Shown one piece after another: positions 44,096-56,790 of a stretch of DNA of 64,000 nucleotides (position 1 is the first letter of the stretch; each line of letters begins with the position of its first letter). The notes below the pieces were generated by a model, which was not told the origin of the DNA, did no database searches, and saw only the letters and a program-made list of their open reading frames with translations. Where the stretch lies: assembly GCF_044359855.1 (NCBI RefSeq), contig NZ_CP132291.1, positions 2,728,001 to 2,792,000 on the forward strand, written 5' to 3'. The DNA comes from Rummeliibacillus pycnus_A (GTDB taxonomy: Bacteria > Bacillota > Bacilli > Bacillales_A > Planococcaceae). Made by a program: the position numbers and the translations under genes.

Positions 44096-44475
44096 TTATT
44101 GTAAACGAATGCTCGATTCTTCGCTGCGTTTCTCTTTATTCTTAGTAATAAAACTAAAATAAAACACACCCACTAAAATTATCCCTACAATAAACGAAAA
44201 ATTACCGATTTTAAGAAAAACAAGATTTGTGTAATTATCTAATGGTGTTAATGTTAACACAAAATACAATGTTAAAATCAGACCTACAAAAGAAACAAAT
44301 AATATATTATATTTTCTCCAGTAAGGAATTGAAGTTTTAAGGAAATAAGTTAAAAAAATCCAAATGATAAAAACCAATATTGCATGGGATATTCTATCGG
44401 CTAAATTCCCTGTTAATACAGTCATAAATAAAATAGTAAAAACAATAAAAGAAAGAATAGGTGCTAAAATAATAG
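44096..44475 (-). pseudogene. 5'-truncated small membrane protein gene
   Basis: The reading frame codes for a protein with at least three hydrophobic segments, ending KRSEESSIRLQ. An ATG at 44425 is possible but has no ribosome site. The frame continues upstream as hydrophobic sequence (SPIILAPILSFIVFTILF) until about 44475, where plus-strand integrase sequence begins. This implies that the true 5' end was lost by a recombination event. No family is recognised. Confidence 0.55.
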
Positions 44476-44910
44476 GGCTACGTGTGAGCGATCTGGTGCC
44501 TTTAATGGTCCAAGATGTGAGAGGGAAAACGCATTTAGTGATGACGGAGCAAAAAACGAAGAAAACGAAACGATTTTTGATTCCAAGAGCTACCCGAGAG
44601 ATGATCGAGGACTACACACGCGATATGAGCCCTTCTGCGTGGCTTTTCCCGAGTAGTCAGAAAGGAAATAGCCATATTTTCCACCACACAGGCCTATAGA
44701 GTACTTCAGAAGGCTTCAGAAGCACTTGGAAGGGACGATATTGGCACGCATACGATGCGAAAAACGTTTGGATATCATCATTACAAACAACATAAAGACG
44801 TGGCGGTGTTGCAGCAGTTATTTAATCATTCTGCACCATCGATTACGATGAAGTACATAGGTGTGACTGAAGATGAGGTGGATGCAACAATGGAGGATTT
44901 TTCACTCTAA
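44475..44910 (+). pseudogene. Integrase fragment: 5'-truncated and frameshifted
   Basis: The C-terminal part of a tyrosine recombinase. It begins at the GLRVSD motif (catalytic Arg), runs to FHHTGL in one frame, then continues as TQAYRVLQKASEALG in the next. It keeps the HTMRKTFG (His-x-x-Arg), FNHSAP and KYIGVTEDE (catalytic Tyr) segments and ends FSL-stop at 44910. Removing one T from the run at 44677-44680 restores the frame. It is a paralogue of the integrase at 45337. Confidence 0.85.
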
Positions 44911-45023
44911 AATTTGGCAAGTTTTTATTCCAATGAAAAAGCTATAACTTAAAGGCTGCACATGTTTCCCCCCTTAATAAAGGTTAACACATCCTATTAA
45001 AAGCAAGGCTAGCTTGAGCTAGC

Positions 45024-45057
45024 TAGACCTACTTAAGTGGGGTCTTTTATTTTTTAA
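45024..45057 (+). terminator. Terminator-like hairpin between integrase copies
   Basis: AGACC/GGTCT flank the self-complementary ACTTAAGT, followed by a T-rich run. Confidence 0.6.
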
Positions 45058-45113
45058 TAAAAGTTTATAAAAGATTAGCGAAGTTCTTTATATTTTTGGG
45101 TAAGGCAAGCAAC

Positions 45114-45133
45114 GGGAGTGGGCGCCCACTCCC
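45114..45133. repeat. Perfect 20-bp palindrome
   Basis: GGGAGTGGGC and its exact reverse complement meet with no spacer. It is GC-rich inside AT-rich DNA. A second hairpin (CAAAAAC TGA GTTTTTG) follows within 2 bases. GTGGGGCGCCCATC near 7547 resembles its centre. Confidence 0.8.
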
Positions 45134-45178
45134 CAAAAACTGAGTTTTTGACTTGGAAGGAGATTCCTACGACCTTTA

Positions 45179-45221
45179 CAAATATATAGCTGTTATTTTA
45201 TTCAAAATAAACAGCTATATT
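45179..45221. repeat. Long inverted repeat upstream of integrase
   Basis: ATATAGCTGTT and ATTTT pair with AAAAT and AACAGCTATAT. It may be a recombination site or a terminator; the flanks do not decide. Confidence 0.55.
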
Positions 45222-45336
45222 TGTTGTCGCTTCGCTCGAATAAAAACGGGGTAAGTAAAACAATTTCAAAAATAAGAATGAATAAATGGAAAAGGCGAAG
45301 AAGAAACGGTAACAAACCACATACAATGTTGAGCCT

Positions 45337-45861
45337 TTGCGGACACCTGAAGAAATAAAGGAGTTTAAAGATGCTTTACTGTATGTTTGCACTGAAAGAG
45401 ATTGGTTTATGTTCGTTCTTGTTATCAATACAGGATTGAGAATCAGCGATCTTATAAAGTTGAAAGTAGGAGACATTCGAGGGAAATCAAATGTACAGGT
45501 CATTGAAGAAAAGAGAGGAAAAGTAAGAAAGTTATTTTTAGGCTCAATCCAAAATGAAATTATCCAATATTGCGAAGGTAAAGCAGATGAGGAATATTTA
45601 TTCCCTAGCAAGAAAGGTGATAAGCCAATAAGCACCACTCAAGCATACAGGGTACTGGATAAAGTAGCTGACTGGTTGGGGCGGGAGGACATAGGCACTC
45701 ATACAATGAGAAAAACATTCGGCTATCATTACTATAAGCAAACAAAAGATGTTGCAACGCTTATGGAAATATTCGGGCATTCGCACCCAAAGATAACTAA
45801 GGTTTATATAGGCATAAACGATGATGAAATAGAAAACAGTTTGAAAGGTTTCAAATTATAA
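45337..45861 (+). CDS. Tyrosine recombinase/integrase with an early stop upstream
   Basis: A site-specific recombinase of the XerC/phage-integrase type, 174 aa from the TTG at 45337. The catalytic set is complete: Arg in GLRISD, HTMRKTFG, GHSH and Tyr in KVYIG. The short size is normal for this group of small integrases. The same frame starts at an ATG at 45286 (MEKAKKKR) but meets TAA at 45310-45312. The N-terminus is therefore cut off unless translation restarts at the TTG, which has no ribosome site. It is probably a recently inactivated gene. The related fragment lies 0.4 kb upstream. Confidence 0.65.
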   Translation: MRTPEEIKEFKDALLYVCTERDWFMFVLVINTGLRISDLIKLKVGDIRGKSNVQVIEEKRGKVRKLFLGSIQNEIIQYCEGKADEEYLFPSKKGDKPISTTQAYRVLDKVADWLGREDIGTHTMRKTFGYHYYKQTKDVATLMEIFGHSHPKITKVYIGINDDEIENSLKGFKL

Positions 45862-45904
45862 GGTGAACAAAGTATTACTAGAAGTGAAATGAAGGTGAAC
45901 AAAT

Positions 45905-45942
45905 AAAAAGAGCAAACCATAATCATGGATTGCTCTTTTTAA
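45905..45942. terminator. Bidirectional terminator between integrase and DUF3139 gene
   Basis: AAAAAGAGCAA and CCAT pair with ATGG and TTGCTCTTTTT. Confidence 0.88.
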
Positions 45943-45953
45943 AAAGTTAAGAA

Positions 45954-46268
45954 CTAGTAAGTTTTATCGCCTATATTGTAAGATTCTAGTTTGATTTTAT
46001 TGGTTTTAGAATCTCTCATATAAGTATATTCTTTCTTATCATTTTTCAAAGTCACATACACTAACAAAAATCTATCGCCAGTTTCCTTTGAATAATAAGG
46101 TGTAATTTCTGTTATATCTTTCTTATCAATCTTTTTAGTTTCTGTTAAGTAGGTTTCTACATCTTTTTTGATGGCGTATTTTTTATATTCCATATAACCA
46201 AAAATTGCACCAGCAATAACAATACAACTAATAATAAAAATTAAAAAATACTTTAATTTTTTATTCAT
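45954..46268 (-). CDS. DUF3139-like membrane-anchored small protein
   Basis: A 104-aa protein with one N-terminal membrane segment (about 5-27) and a small exposed domain of alternating strands (ITEITPYYSKETGDRFLLVYVTLKNDKKEYTYMRD), the pattern of DUF3139 proteins. Function unknown. AGAGGTG lies six bases before the ATG. It begins 16 bases after the YiiX-like gene, so the two share a transcript. A similar pairing (amidase, then anchored protein) occurs at 3193-5123. Confidence 0.75.
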   Translation of the reverse strand: MNKKLKYFLIFIISCIVIAGAIFGYMEYKKYAIKKDVETYLTETKKIDKKDITEITPYYSKETGDRFLLVYVTLKNDKKEYTYMRDSKTNKIKLESYNIGDKTY

Positions 46269-46284
46269 CTATTCACCTCTTTTG

Positions 46285-46851
46285 TTACCACTTTTTGTCA
46301 ATAAACTTGAACCCATTATAATCTACAGTAGCTGGATCTATGTAATCATATGGCTTTATTATACCTGGCACAATCCATTTCATTTGGTTGACCGATTGAT
46401 AAAATATTTTGTATTCCTTACCAGCTTTCATATATGAGTGCCAAACTAATTGACTACAATAAGTATATTTTAACTTATATAAACTTGCTTTAGGAATATT
46501 ATATGGTATATGTTTACCTTCAAAATAATTTTGAGCCATTTTCGCGGCCTTTTTCCCTAATGCTGCAGACTTTGGCCGTATAACTTTGGATTGTTTATAT
46601 CTCTCATGCCATTTGCTTTCAGAAATTCGTTTTGGCCACGGTTCCTTTTTTCGTCCTGATGTATGAAGAATCGTTGTTTTATTAATATAGATACCTGTAT
46701 GACCAACTATTCCCTTACCAGACATCCCCGGATTAGTGTCCTTTGTAATAATAATATCCCCCGCAATTGCGGCACTCGCTTTTGGTGCGAAAACTAACCC
46801 TGAAGATAAAAATAATAGAATTGACATAATAAATAATGTTATTTTTTTCAT
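46285..46851 (-). CDS. Secreted YiiX-like permuted papain amidase
   Basis: An exported cysteine hydrolase of 188 aa with a signal peptide (about 1-27, ending ASAAIAGD). The catalytic His is in IVGHTGIYI and the Cys in YTYCSQLVWHSY; this His-before-Cys order marks the permuted papain fold (YaeF/YiiX/C92-type). The likely substrates are wall peptides or lipid-linked amides; this is not proven. Trp codons here are TGG, so the TGA codons in the related broken gene at 4377-5123 are real stops. AAAGGTGGGA lies before the ATG. It is co-transcribed with the DUF3139 gene. Confidence 0.8.
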   Translation of the reverse strand: MKKITLFIMSILLFLSSGLVFAPKASAAIAGDIIITKDTNPGMSGKGIVGHTGIYINKTTILHTSGRKKEPWPKRISESKWHERYKQSKVIRPKSAALGKKAAKMAQNYFEGKHIPYNIPKASLYKLKYTYCSQLVWHSYMKAGKEYKIFYQSVNQMKWIVPGIIKPYDYIDPATVDYNGFKFIDKKW

Positions 46852-47484
46852 TTTATCCCACCTTTTCCTTTATATTAAAAGTGTATATTAATATAAAGAG
46901 AAAGCATATATAGCCAATTTACCGTTTTAATTGGATATTAAAGCATAATAAATATATACATATATATATAATTATAAATTTTATTATCAATATTTATATA
47001 TTATTGATTAATATTTAAGTGTTATTAATAATATTTAAGTAATTGCATGACAAAAGCGTTGCTTTTATCATACTCAATCCAGCTTGTTGCCTCGTCTTTA
47101 TTTTGCATTTAAAGGGGTGTAGGAGCGTTTTTAATAGTTGGTGGAAGTGCATCGAAAAAATTTAAAGGCGAAAATAGCAGGTTCTCGTAACCCTCACAAA
47201 ATAAATAAAAAAAGAGCAGAGCCCTATGGTCACTACTCTATCCAAATAAGGAAAGAAGAAATAGAAAAAGTTAGGCTCTGCCTAACCCCACGATGTAATT
47301 GGGGGCATTTTTCCCTTATGCTCTTTCCTTCTTACTTCAACAATTAATTTTTTGAAGTATGTAAAAGAATGATAAAAAAAACTACCAATTCTAGCAAACT
47401 TGTTTTGCAGATTGATAGTCTTTAGTGTGCAATATGAGGTATAAAAATTGTTCGGAAAATAAAAAAAGCCATTCAACGTGACTA
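46852..47484. other. Gene-free AT-rich stretch
   Basis: A very AT-rich tract (46920-47040) is followed by sequence with a distant inverted repeat (GCAGAGCC near 47217 and GGCTCTGC near 47274). A 69-codon frame at 47138 has no ribosome site and unusual composition, so I do not call it. No function is seen. Confidence 0.4.
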
Positions 47485-47545
47485 TATAAGTGCGGGAACA
47501 CTTATATACTCATCACATCGTATTCACGGTACGATGCAAATTTTT
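47485..47545. repeat. Tandem hairpins before a small ORF
   Basis: TATAAGTG/CACTTATA (47485-47508) is followed by CATCGTA/TACGATG (47516-47537) and TTTTTT. With the terminator at 47579 this makes three hairpins within 135 bases. Confidence 0.5.
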
Positions 47546-47578
47546 TGAGTAGTTTTCAAGTGTTTAAATTTGTCATTG

Positions 47579-47620
47579 AAGCGTTTGTATCGTTAAAACA
47601 CGATACGAACGCTTTTTTTC
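47579..47620 (+). terminator. Strong terminator upstream of small ORF
   Basis: AAGCGTTTGTATCG pairs with CGATACGAACGCTT (one mismatch), followed by a T-run. No plus-strand gene is seen upstream. Confidence 0.8.
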
Positions 47621-47643
47621 TTCCCAAAAAGGAGAGAAATTAT

Positions 47644-47715
47644 ATGACAACATACACAGCAAACAATCAACGAATTCAACTTGGCTGCATAGTGTTTTAC
47701 ATCTTTAAAAACTAA
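47644..47715 (+). pseudogene. 5' stub of a broken gene (23 codons)
   Basis: AAAGGAGAG precedes an ATG; the frame reads MTTYTANNQRIQLGCIVFYIF and stops soon after. It looks like the start of a longer gene now lost. Short decayed frames continue downstream (47789-47926, coding a helical Leu/Asn/Gln-rich 45-aa stretch without a ribosome site). Confidence 0.4.
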
Positions 47716-48153
47716 GTAATGGTAATTTGTAAAAAAGAACACTTAGATGTTATATAAAGTATCGAATAGAAATTGATGATTTTATTGTATGCCTAAAGTT
47801 AGAATATCTAATAGAAGAAAATTAAATGATTATTCTTACCTCAAAGCACAAAATTACTTATTAAAGAACCAGCTAATCGAGTTGCAAAATCAACAGAAGA
47901 CAGGGTATGAAGAATTTGTACATTAACATTGTTATTAGAGTTAACGGAAGTATTCTCAACAATTATTGAGAAGGTCCATGACTACCATACCAGGAGTAGA
48001 TAAAGGATTTTTCACTTTATACGCTGAAAAATGCCAACTGTTCATCATGTCGAAGTGAATATAGAAAGTTTGTATAAATAGAAGTGATTCATTTTAATAG
48101 ATAAACTAGGATTGAATTTATATTATTCTTTATTAAAATCAGATAAAAAACTG
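47716..48153. other. Decayed sequence before rRNA promoters
   Basis: The frame at 47789-47926 and a following frame with LLLELTEVFSTIIEKVHDYHT look like pieces of one decayed protein. No intact gene is visible. Confidence 0.35.
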
Positions 48154-48182
48154 TTGACGGATATAAATATACATGATAATAT
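48154..48182 (+). promoter_or_regulatory. rRNA promoter P1
   Basis: TTGACG, 17-base spacer, TAATAT. Confidence 0.7.
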
Positions 48183-48245
48183 AATCAAGTCGTTAAAACG
48201 AAACGACAAAAATGATATGAATCTTTCAAATGAAATAAATATTTG

Positions 48246-48274
48246 TTGACAACGGAGAAATGATCTGATATAAT
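48246..48274 (+). promoter_or_regulatory. rRNA promoter P2
   Basis: TTGACA, 17-base spacer, TATAAT: consensus sigma-A boxes. Confidence 0.9.
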
Positions 48275-48330
48275 TTGAAAGTCGTCTGAAAAACGACGAC
48301 AACTAATTAAATCTTTTATGAAAAAAGTTG

Positions 48331-48359
48331 TTGACAAAAAATAAGAGATTTGATATTAT
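48331..48359 (+). promoter_or_regulatory. rRNA promoter P3
   Basis: TTGACA, 17-base spacer, TATTAT. Confidence 0.85.
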
Positions 48360-48527
48360 ATAAAAGTTGCTTGATAGCAACGCAATAACATGAACCTTGA
48401 AAACTGAACAAGCAAGACGTTAATCAATAAACTTTGTTTACTAACTTCTGTTAGTGACAAGGACAAACAATAGATATCATCTTATAGATGATACGCTAGC
48501 AAAGCTAATGAGCTTTCAAACTTTACT

Positions 48528-53187
<4,660 letters not shown>

Positions 53188-53245
53188 GTTGATTTAAGAA
53201 CTTCAATGAATGTTTATCCAGTTTTGAGAGAACAATCTCAATAGT

Positions 53246-53361
53246 CTAGTAATGATGGCAAAGAGGTCACACCTGTTCCCATGCCGAACACAGAAGTTAA
53301 GCTCTTTAGCGCCAATGGTAGTTGGGGGCTGTCCCCCTGCGAGAGTAGGACGTTGCTAGGC
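53246..53361 (+). rRNA. rrf: 5S ribosomal RNA
   Basis: AAGAGGTCACACCTGTTCCC, GCCGAACACAGAAGTTAAG and the closing GAGAGTAGGACGTTGC are diagnostic. The ends CTAGTAA/TTGCTAG pair. About 116 bases. Confidence 0.95.
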
Positions 53362-53367
53362 ACACTT

Positions 53368-53402
53368 AAAGCACAACTGATTATTCAGTTGTGCTTTTTT
53401 GC
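53368..53402 (+). terminator. rRNA operon terminator
   Basis: AAAGCACAACTGA pairs with TCAGTTGTGCTTT, followed by six T. Confidence 0.95.
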
Positions 53403-53539
53403 GTTTAAATTTGTTGGAAATAAGAAATTGCTAATTAAATTCTAATCAACTTTTTAAAGAAGTTTCGTTAACTTTTCATCACTAGCTGTCAAAATAGAGA
53501 ATGTAAAAAGCTTTACTATACATTTTAGGAGGAATGCAA

Positions 53540-53869
53540 ATGAATAATAAAACAGTAATTCCGGTTTTAGAGCAATAATTTTAGGAACTAATTTATACTC
53601 TACTGCTTCTGCCTGCAACTTATGTTAAAGTTGAAAAAGAGTCCAATGACAACGGAATTGATGGCGGAGAAAATGAAAGTATATACAATATAAGAGAATT
53701 AAATGAGGATTATACTTTTAGTTTCCAAAATAGTTTTACTGTTAAACGGATAAAGTATAATTTTATTTAGAATGCAAAAGGTAGAAAAGAAAGTGATGGT
53801 CTAATATCTTGGATCGCTTTTAAAGAGAAGCCTTGCATTATAGAAAAGAGGAGGAAAATATTCTCTTAA
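53540..53869 (+). pseudogene. Broken secreted-protein gene
   Basis: TTAGGAGG precedes an ATG that reads MNNKTVIPVLEQ-stop. Shifting frames restores a signal-peptide-like piece (AIILGTNLYSTASAC), then a long frame TYVKVEKESNDNGIDGGEN...YTFSFQNSFTVKRIKYNFI, a TAG, and NAKGRKESDGLISWIAFKEK to a TAA at 53867. At least two frameshifts and one stop have destroyed it. The product would have been a small exported protein of unknown family. Confidence 0.6.
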
Positions 53870-53893
53870 ATAAATGAAGAAGGGGTTATTAGT

Positions 53894-54550
53894 ATGAAAT
53901 TAAAAGGCCAGCTGTTGAGTGCCTTCTTAGTAGCATTAGTTTCACTTATAGGATTTAGCTGCATAGCCATTCTTATAAGTGATCATAAAATTGTTCAATT
54001 TGACCAAACGATTATTTCCTTTATTCAAGGGCTAGAGTCACCGTTACTTACTATAATCATGAAGTTTTTCACATATTTGGGTTCATTTCCTGTGGTAATG
54101 GTTCTATTTATTGTCGTTTCGTATTATTTATATATAGTGTTAAAGCATCGAGCAGAATTCCTATTGTTTAGCACGGTAATAATAGGGACGGTAATCTTAA
54201 ATGGGATTTTAAAGCAGTTGTTTCATCGAGCACGTCCAGACTTTCATCGATTAATCGAAGCAGGCGGCTATAGTTTTCCAAGTGGGCATGCAATGAGTGC
54301 ATTTTCCTTTTATGGAATTGTTGCATTCTTGTTATGGCGTCATATTCCAAACCGGTTAGGCCGTACTGCTCTAATTTTGGTAAGTATTATATTTATCCTA
54401 ATGATTGGTATTAGCCGGATTTATCTTGGTGTACATTATCCAAGCGATATAGTTGGAGGTTACTTTGCCAGCGGTTTATGGCTAACAATAGCTATTTGGT
54501 TCTTCCAAAGATATAAAGAAAAGCAATATGAAAGAAGCCATCGTTCTTAG
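53894..54550 (+). CDS. PAP2-family membrane phosphatase
   Basis: A membrane lipid phosphatase of 218 aa with about six helices. The three PAP2 motifs are present: K-x6-RP as KQLFHRARP, PSGHAMSAF with the catalytic His, and SRIYLGVHYPSD. The likely substrates are undecaprenyl-PP or phosphatidic or lysophosphatidic acids. GAAGGGG precedes the ATG. It is 60 bases upstream of the DedA gene, and the two may share a promoter. Confidence 0.9.
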   Translation: MKLKGQLLSAFLVALVSLIGFSCIAILISDHKIVQFDQTIISFIQGLESPLLTIIMKFFTYLGSFPVVMVLFIVVSYYLYIVLKHRAEFLLFSTVIIGTVILNGILKQLFHRARPDFHRLIEAGGYSFPSGHAMSAFSFYGIVAFLLWRHIPNRLGRTALILVSIIFILMIGISRIYLGVHYPSDIVGGYFASGLWLTIAIWFFQRYKEKQYERSHRS

Positions 54551-54610
54551 TATGAAGAATCTGTTAATTTCTAATAATTAGTGGGAGTTAATATTGAGAG
54601 GAGAGCTAAT

Positions 54611-55216
54611 TTGGAAAATTGGATTATTGAAGTAATGAATTCATATGGATATATAGGTATACTCCTCTTAATTGCTTTAGAAAATATTTTCCCACCTATT
54701 CCATCTGAAGTAATTTTAACATTTAGTGGATTCCTGACGACTACATCGGATGCAACTGTGATAGGTGTAATTATCTTTTCAACAATTGGTTCAGTAGTTG
54801 GGGCTATTGTTTTATACGGTATTGGTCTACTTCTTGACGTACATAGACTAGAGAAAATAGTTGATAGATGGGGGCATATACTAAGATTAACGCGAAAGGA
54901 TATTCGCAAAGCAGATGCTTGGTTTCATAAGTTTGGGGTTTGGGCAGTATTAGTGGGAAGGCTTGTCCCATTGGTTAGAAGTTTAATTTCTATTCCAGCT
55001 GGCATGGCACATATGAACTTTGGCGTATTCTTATTATTTACGACAATCGGTTCGCTAATTTGGAATAGTATTTTAGTAAATGTGGGAGCAGCGGTAGGCT
55101 CTTCATGGAGTACAATCGCTGGCTATATGGATACATACTCTAATGTTGTAGTCATAATTTTAGCTGTACTCTTTGTATTGTTTGTTATGTGGTTTATCAG
55201 AAGTAGGAAGAAGTAA
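54611..55216 (+). CDS. DedA-family membrane protein
   Basis: A membrane protein of 201 aa with about five hydrophobic segments and the DedA signatures (ENIFPPIPSEVIL, GRLVPLVRSLISIPAGMAHM). Family members are linked to lipid-carrier (undecaprenyl phosphate) flipping and membrane-potential homeostasis. That fits its pairing with PAP2 just upstream. The start is TTG at 54611, with GAGGAGAG five to six bases before; an upstream in-frame start at 54581 has a poorer context. Confidence 0.88.
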   Translation: MENWIIEVMNSYGYIGILLLIALENIFPPIPSEVILTFSGFLTTTSDATVIGVIIFSTIGSVVGAIVLYGIGLLLDVHRLEKIVDRWGHILRLTRKDIRKADAWFHKFGVWAVLVGRLVPLVRSLISIPAGMAHMNFGVFLLFTTIGSLIWNSILVNVGAAVGSSWSTIAGYMDTYSNVVVIILAVLFVLFVMWFIRSRKK

Positions 55217-55227
55217 TCAAATCTATT

Positions 55228-55269
55228 TGCTGTAGTGCGTTCTTTTGGGCGTATCTACAGTTTTTTATT
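55228..55269 (+). terminator. Terminator of PAP2-DedA
   Basis: CTGTAG and TGCG pair with CGTA-type sequence and CTACAG, followed by six T. Confidence 0.65.
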
Positions 55270-55380
55270 TGTTAGAAGTGGTATTATTAGCTTTTTCTAT
55301 AAATTTGTTTACTATGTTTGGCGTTTTACCTACAATAAATAGAAAAGAAATACAGAATTATTTAGCGGGAGGGATAATGT

Positions 55381-56034
55381 ATGAGATTTGAGTACATATT
55401 ATTTGATTTAGATGGTACGTTAACAGACCCGAAGGAAGGTATTTCAAAAAGTATTGCTTATGCATTAAAAAAATTGAATTCAGTAAGTTTAGATGAACAA
55501 ACTTTGGAATTATTTATTGGTCCCCCATTAATGGAATCTTTTTGCGAGTTTTGCGGATTTGATCCACAAAAGGCAGAGAAAGCAATTGAGTATTATCGTG
55601 AAAGATTTCAACAAGTTGGTTTATATGAAAACAAAGTATATCCTGGAATTGACGAATTACTTTCTTTATTGAAGAAAAAAGGGGTAAAGTTAGCAGTGGC
55701 TACATCAAAGCTAACTATTTTTGCTGAAGAAATACTAAATTATTTTAATTTAAATCAGTATTTTGATGTGGTGGTAGGGAGTAATTTAGATGGTACACAA
55801 TCAGCTAAACATGAAGTCATACAAGAAGTTTTAAAACAGTTATCCTCCCCGTCTAAACAAAGTGTTGTTATGATTGGTGATCGTAAATATGACATTATTG
55901 GTGCGCAAAAAGAAGGAATTACAAGCATTGGTGTATGTTACGGATATGGTAGCCGAGAAGAGTTGGAATTAGCAAAGCCTGAAGGCATTGTCCAAGATAT
56001 ACAGGAGTTAAGCAAATATTTATTGAATGTCTAA
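55381..56034 (+). CDS. HAD-superfamily hydrolase (phosphoglycolate phosphatase-like)
   Basis: A cytoplasmic phosphatase of 217 aa. The four HAD motifs are: nucleophile DLDGTLTD (residues 9-16), VATSK near 103, Lys in SAKHE, and MIGDRKYDIIGA near 162. The cap-domain size suits subclass IA (Gph/PpaX-like), so phosphoglycolate or a sugar phosphate is plausible. GGGAGGG precedes the ATG. It is a single gene between terminators. Confidence 0.88.
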   Translation: MRFEYILFDLDGTLTDPKEGISKSIAYALKKLNSVSLDEQTLELFIGPPLMESFCEFCGFDPQKAEKAIEYYRERFQQVGLYENKVYPGIDELLSLLKKKGVKLAVATSKLTIFAEEILNYFNLNQYFDVVVGSNLDGTQSAKHEVIQEVLKQLSSPSKQSVVMIGDRKYDIIGAQKEGITSIGVCYGYGSREELELAKPEGIVQDIQELSKYLLNV

Positions 56035-56080
56035 TAAATGATTTAAATACGACTTGCTGAAATTGATTTTTGTTAATATA

Positions 56081-56122
56081 AGAGAAACGCACTTTCCAAA
56101 TAATGTGCGTTTCTCTTTTTTT
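56081..56122 (+). terminator. Terminator of the HAD gene
   Basis: AGAGAAACGCAC pairs with GTGCGTTTCTCT, followed by a T-run. Confidence 0.92.
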
Positions 56123-56223
56123 AATCAAACAATTTAAAATTCCTGAAAAGTTGAGAATAAAATTATATTGCCTTCGTTGTACTTAGTGAAAAAGCTTTTT
56201 CAATAGCAAAAGGAGACAAGTGT

Positions 56224-56790
56224 ATGACATGTTCTACGAAAAATTTTATCGTGCGTTTAAAAAAACAAAAAGAAGATGCCCTTGAATTTGTAATCGATGT
56301 CTATATGCCACTAGTGAAAGCAATAGCCTATAAAATCTTACAGCCACTAGCTAAAAGTGACACAGTGGATGAATGTGTAAACGATGTATTTTTATCGGTG
56401 TGGCAAAATGCAAAGCAATTTAATGGAGAACAAGAGGACTTTAAGAAATGGATTGGGATGATTGCGAAATACAAGGCGATTGATCTATACCGAATTTTAG
56501 AAAAACAGCAATCGCGCGAGGAGCAGCTTGAAATGGAGAAGCAGTTTACAGATAAAAAGGATTTACAGCAACAACTTTTGCAACGTGAGCAAAAGAATGA
56601 ACTGCTTTTTGCATTAAGTAAGCTAGATATACTTGATCGGGATATTTTTGTCATGAAGTATTTTTTAGGAATGAAAAATACCGAGATAGCAGAAAAATTG
56701 AATATAACAAAAGCAGCTGTTGATAATCGCCTTTATAGAGGAAAGCGAAAACTAGCGAATACTATTCAGTTAAGGGAGAGTTTTATATGA
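56224..56790 (+). CDS. ECF-type RNA polymerase sigma factor
   Basis: A group IV sigma factor of 188 aa. Region 2 (about 15-80) has the core-binding VDECVNDVFLSVWQNAKQF, and region 4 (about 120-180) has FLGMKNTEIAEKLNITKAAVDNRLYRGKRKL as helix-turn-helix. AAAGGAGACA precedes the ATG. Its last four bases overlap the next gene (ATGA), which codes its likely anti-sigma factor. It probably controls a cell-envelope stress response and its own operon. Confidence 0.9.
   Translation: MTCSTKNFIVRLKKQKEDALEFVIDVYMPLVKAIAYKILQPLAKSDTVDECVNDVFLSVWQNAKQFNGEQEDFKKWIGMIAKYKAIDLYRILEKQQSREEQLEMEKQFTDKKDLQQQLLQREQKNELLFALSKLDILDRDIFVMKYFLGMKNTEIAEKLNITKAAVDNRLYRGKRKLANTIQLRESFI

Noticed and set aside
47138..47347. 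69-codon open frame
   Set aside because: It has no ribosome site, no family pattern, and overlaps hairpin-rich sequence.
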